Source of the DNA: Bacteroidales bacterium
GTDB taxonomy: Bacteria > Bacteroidota > Bacteroidia > Bacteroidales > JAADJA01
Reading direction: 5' to 3'
Assembly (NCBI GenBank): GCA_029933495.1
Contig: JAOZOC010000014.1
Coordinates: 1 to 17,058 of the forward strand
Length of the DNA stretch: 17,058 nt
Below are positions 15,051 to 17,058 of this stretch, one piece after another (position 1 is the first letter of the stretch; each line of letters starts with the position of its first letter). A program made the translations under genes and the position numbers. The notes beneath the pieces were generated by a model. The model searched no databases, had not been told where the DNA came from, and worked only from the letters and a program-made list of their open reading frames with translations.

Positions 15051-16316
15051 TTAATTATCAACAAACTTTTGTTTGAAATCTTCATAAGAAGGGAAATCAT
15101 TATAATGCCATTTGCCAAGAACAACACCATTCTTTAGCAAGACTAATCCTGGGTTGGCCCGTATCATTGCTTCAAGAGAAACATCGTCGGCAAAGTAATA
15201 ATCAATGTCAAGGTCATACTTATTAAGAAAACTGTGGACTTCTTCTGGTATACTGCTTGTCAGCATCACAAAAGAGTAACCGTCTTCATTGCATTTCGAT
15301 AGTAATTTTCTGATATCATTCGTCTTTTTTGTGTTCATCCGGTTTATGTCGTACGAAATCAGCATAAACTGAAAATCGGGATTGGCTATTATCTGATCGG
15401 TCACGTCATTTCCTTCTTCATCTTCAATAGCCAGATTGTTTACTTTCGGATTCGGATCAATGACACGCTGTTTTACAAACTCCCATTTCGACATCCATGC
15501 CGAATCATCGTAAGGATAGTTTGGTGAAAGGTATTCCTGTGTTTTACCGGTATCTCTGTTTTTATAAGTCAAATAATACTTTAAAGGTTTCTTCTCCTCA
15601 ACAATCTTCTTGTTTCCAACTTTCCAGTCTCTGAAATCAATTAGGGGCAGATGTCTTATATTGAAAATCTCAAACCAGACAAATCCCAAAGTAAAAATGA
15701 TAATAAGTGAATATTCAACTTTCTGGTTATAACTGAATCGAATTCTGTTTCGTGAGAAAAAAACTATCATCAGCAGAGATACAATTACCAGATTTTTATA
15801 AAAGGTTTGCCAGTTGGACAGGATGATGGCATCACCAAAGCATCCACAATCAGGGACAGGATTGTAAAGAGCATCATTAAAGGTTGTGACCGTAAAAAAA
15901 GCCATCATTATCATTACGAGCCAGGTGGTTATTCTTAGACGTATATTAAAAAGTAACATTGCCCCGAGTACGAACTCCGATGCATTGAGGATTACGGCAA
16001 GCGGAAGCGCATAAGGAATTGCCCACTCTGTCCCGAAGGCAATAAAATAATCGGCTATACGATATTGTGTCCCGATCGGATCAACACCTTTTACAAAACC
16101 TGAAAAGATAAACAGAAGTCCGAGCATTGAACGCACCACGCCAACCTGCAAAGGATTGAATCTCCAGTTGATGAAAGCGGCAACTATTATTTCAACTGTC
16201 AATAATGTAATGAACAGGGGATTGAAATCAACTATCCTGCGAATTAAATATCCCGACAGCAGAACTGCAAGAATAAATATCCAGGTGAGTGCAGATTTCG
16301 ATTTTGTTGAAACCAT
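15051..16316 (-). CDS. DoxX/MauE-like membrane protein with C-terminal thioredoxin-like domain
   Basis: This 421-residue inner-membrane protein has several hydrophobic helices in residues 10-220, including the DoxX-like LLFIFSGFVKGVDPIGTQYRIADYF (split here as about 67-91). It carries a conserved PDCGCFGD motif (155-162) whose paired cysteines recall MauE and VKOR-type thiol-redox membrane proteins. The region after about 300 resembles a thioredoxin fold, with MLISYDI, SFVMLTSS and NPGLVLLKNGVVLGKW at the usual cis-proline and strand-4 position, but lacks CxxC. I infer a role in envelope thiol or redox handling; no partner is identified. It starts six bases after the DUF1599 stop, so the two are probably cotranscribed. 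It is a conserved neighbour of tpiA in this phylum. Confidence 0.82.
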   Translation of the reverse strand: MVSTKSKSALTWIFILAVLLSGYLIRRIVDFNPLFITLLTVEIIVAAFINWRFNPLQVGVVRSMLGLLFIFSGFVKGVDPIGTQYRIADYFIAFGTEWAIPYALPLAVILNASEFVLGAMLLFNIRLRITTWLVMIMMAFFTVTTFNDALYNPVPDCGCFGDAIILSNWQTFYKNLVIVSLLMIVFFSRNRIRFSYNQKVEYSLIIIFTLGFVWFEIFNIRHLPLIDFRDWKVGNKKIVEEKKPLKYYLTYKNRDTGKTQEYLSPNYPYDDSAWMSKWEFVKQRVIDPNPKVNNLAIEDEEGNDVTDQIIANPDFQFMLISYDINRMNTKKTNDIRKLLSKCNEDGYSFVMLTSSIPEEVHSFLNKYDLDIDYYFADDVSLEAMIRANPGLVLLKNGVVLGKWHYNDFPSYEDFKQKFVDN

Positions 16317-16322
16317 TCGGAT

Positions 16323-16877
16323 TTAAAATTCAGGATTAGAATTTTCTTCGAGTTGAATAAGAGCGAAAAGTGCATAATTAATGATGTCGCTATAATTTGC
16401 ATCAACCCCTTCCGAAACAAATGTTTTGCCCTCGTTATCCTCGATCTGCTTTATCCTCAGGAGTTTCATAAGAATAATGTCGGTTATTGAGCTGATTCTC
16501 ATATTTCTCCAGGCTTCTCCGTAGTCGTGGTTTTTGTCAGTCATAAGTGACATTGCAGCAGTAATGTGCCTGATATACAGCTCTATTGCTTTATCAGGGG
16601 GCATTGTAGTTTCTTCTTTTGATCCGATTTCAAGCTGTATCAGCGCCATAACCGAATAGTTAACAATACCGATAAACTCGGAAGTAAACCCTTCATCAAT
16701 CTTCTGAATACCTTTTTTCTGAATGCTTCTAATACGGCTTGCCTTTATATAAATCTGGTCGGTCAGTGAAGAGGGGCGTAAAATCCTCCAGGCGCTGCCA
16801 TAGTCTTTCATCTTTTCCTCAAAGACTTCGCGGCATATTGCTATGACCTTTTCAAATTGCTTATTTGTTTTTTCCAT
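16323..16877 (-). CDS. DUF1599 protein with internally duplicated domain
   Basis: This 184-residue, probably cytoplasmic, all-helical protein is built from two homologous halves. DYGSAWRILRPSSLTDQIYI (25-44) matches DYGEAWRNMRISSITDIILM (118-137). Each half continues with K-x-x-RI-x-x-I, an EG turn and an INYxxxALIQLE-type helix (about 71-83 and 165-177). This is the DUF1599 family, which I recall is also called a nucleotide-modification-associated domain; no enzymatic activity has been shown to my knowledge. The conserved Asp, Tyr, Arg and Lys in both copies could form a ligand pocket, perhaps for a nucleotide (inference). It is the first gene of the run ending with the giant exported protein, and its leader is about 95 bases long. 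Confidence 0.88.
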   Translation of the reverse strand: MEKTNKQFEKVIAICREVFEEKMKDYGSAWRILRPSSLTDQIYIKASRIRSIQKKGIQKIDEGFTSEFIGIVNYSVMALIQLEIGSKEETTMPPDKAIELYIRHITAAMSLMTDKNHDYGEAWRNMRISSITDIILMKLLRIKQIEDNEGKTFVSEGVDANYSDIINYALFALIQLEENSNPEF

Positions 16878-16880
16878 TTG

Positions 16881-16960
16881 CGTTGAACGTTATGCGTTAT
16901 GTGTTGTCCGCCGAAGCCCGCAGGGCGAAGGAGGACGTTGTCCACCATAAGGAGACAATA
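16881..16960. repeat. Palindromic, repeat-rich leader of the DUF1599 operon
   Basis: On the plus strand CGTTATG occurs twice in a row (16888-16901), and GTTGTCC occurs at 16903-16909 and 16937-16943. Between these, GTCC, CC, GCCC pair with GGGC, GG, GGAC (16906-16935) around a GCA loop, giving an interrupted hairpin. This G/C-rich segment stands out from the A/T-rich surroundings. It looks like a dispersed palindromic repeat of the REP type, but no second copy lies in the window. Confidence 0.5.
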
Positions 16961-16978
16961 AAAATTAAATGCCGGTTG

Positions 16979-16986
16979 CAAAGTTA
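16979..16986 (-). promoter_or_regulatory. Promoter -7 motif for the DUF1599-led operon
   Basis: The minus strand reads TAACTTTG, an exact TAnnTTTG match, followed by CAACC. It lies about 100 bases before the ATG at 16877, so the transcript would carry a leader containing the palindromic repeat. T-rich segments (TTTTAAAC) lie upstream, but no exact -33 TTTG is seen at ideal spacing. Confidence 0.5.
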
Positions 16987-17058
16987 GATTAATAAGTTTA
17001 AAATTAGCCGGTAAAAATCGTAGAAGGGGAGGCTTTTTGGTAAAAGATTCAGAATGGA

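Overview
The window is about 17 kb of A/T-rich, gene-dense chromosome from a member of the Bacteroidota, most likely Bacteroidales or Marinilabiliales-like. Three things support this: the protein families present, the gene order DUF1599 / DoxX-like / tpiA (which I recognise from Bacteroides-type genomes), and Bacteroidota-type promoter motifs (TAnnTTTG) upstream of three genes. I see no tRNA, rRNA, CRISPR array, prophage or intact insertion sequence. Apart from the truncated pyrD at the left edge, every convincing gene is on the minus strand.

Left part (1-4356). The 3' part of pyrD (dihydroorotate dehydrogenase, pyrimidine synthesis) is followed by a 620-base gap. That gap holds an element of about 430 bases bounded by imperfect inverted repeats. 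Next comes a two-gene minus-strand unit: a kinase/pyrophosphorylase regulator of the PPDK/PEP-synthase type and an EamA drug/metabolite transporter. Its leader region carries a good promoter and two degenerate short-repeat tracts. A class IV aminotransferase follows, overlapping by 8 bases a previously unlisted 38-codon single-span membrane peptide.

Middle (4357-8752). dnaN (sliding clamp) ends in a strong intrinsic terminator whose T-tract stops only four bases before the aminotransferase start codon. Upstream of dnaN is a 323-base gap with two hairpins. Beyond it is a 963-residue exported protein with TPR repeats, PD40 propeller repeats, a coiled coil, tandem 33-residue acidic repeats and a second TPR block.

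Right part (8859-16877). A probable operon is read right to left: DUF1599 protein, DoxX/MauE-like membrane protein, tpiA (triosephosphate isomerase), prmA (ribosomal protein L11 methyltransferase), and a 1496-residue exported protein of unknown function that overlaps prmA by four bases (ATGA). Promoter-like motifs lie ahead of the DUF1599 gene and ahead of tpiA. The DUF1599 leader contains a palindromic repeat that looks dispersed rather than gene-specific.

The housekeeping genes are ordinary. The least explained parts are the giant exported protein coupled to prmA, the neighbouring TPR/PD40 protein that lacks the OmpA domain usual for this architecture, the coupled membrane micropeptide, the terminator abutting the aminotransferase, and the dispersed repeats in the gaps. 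I did not find convincing evidence of a complete new multi-gene system. The two large exported proteins are the best candidates for undescribed biology.
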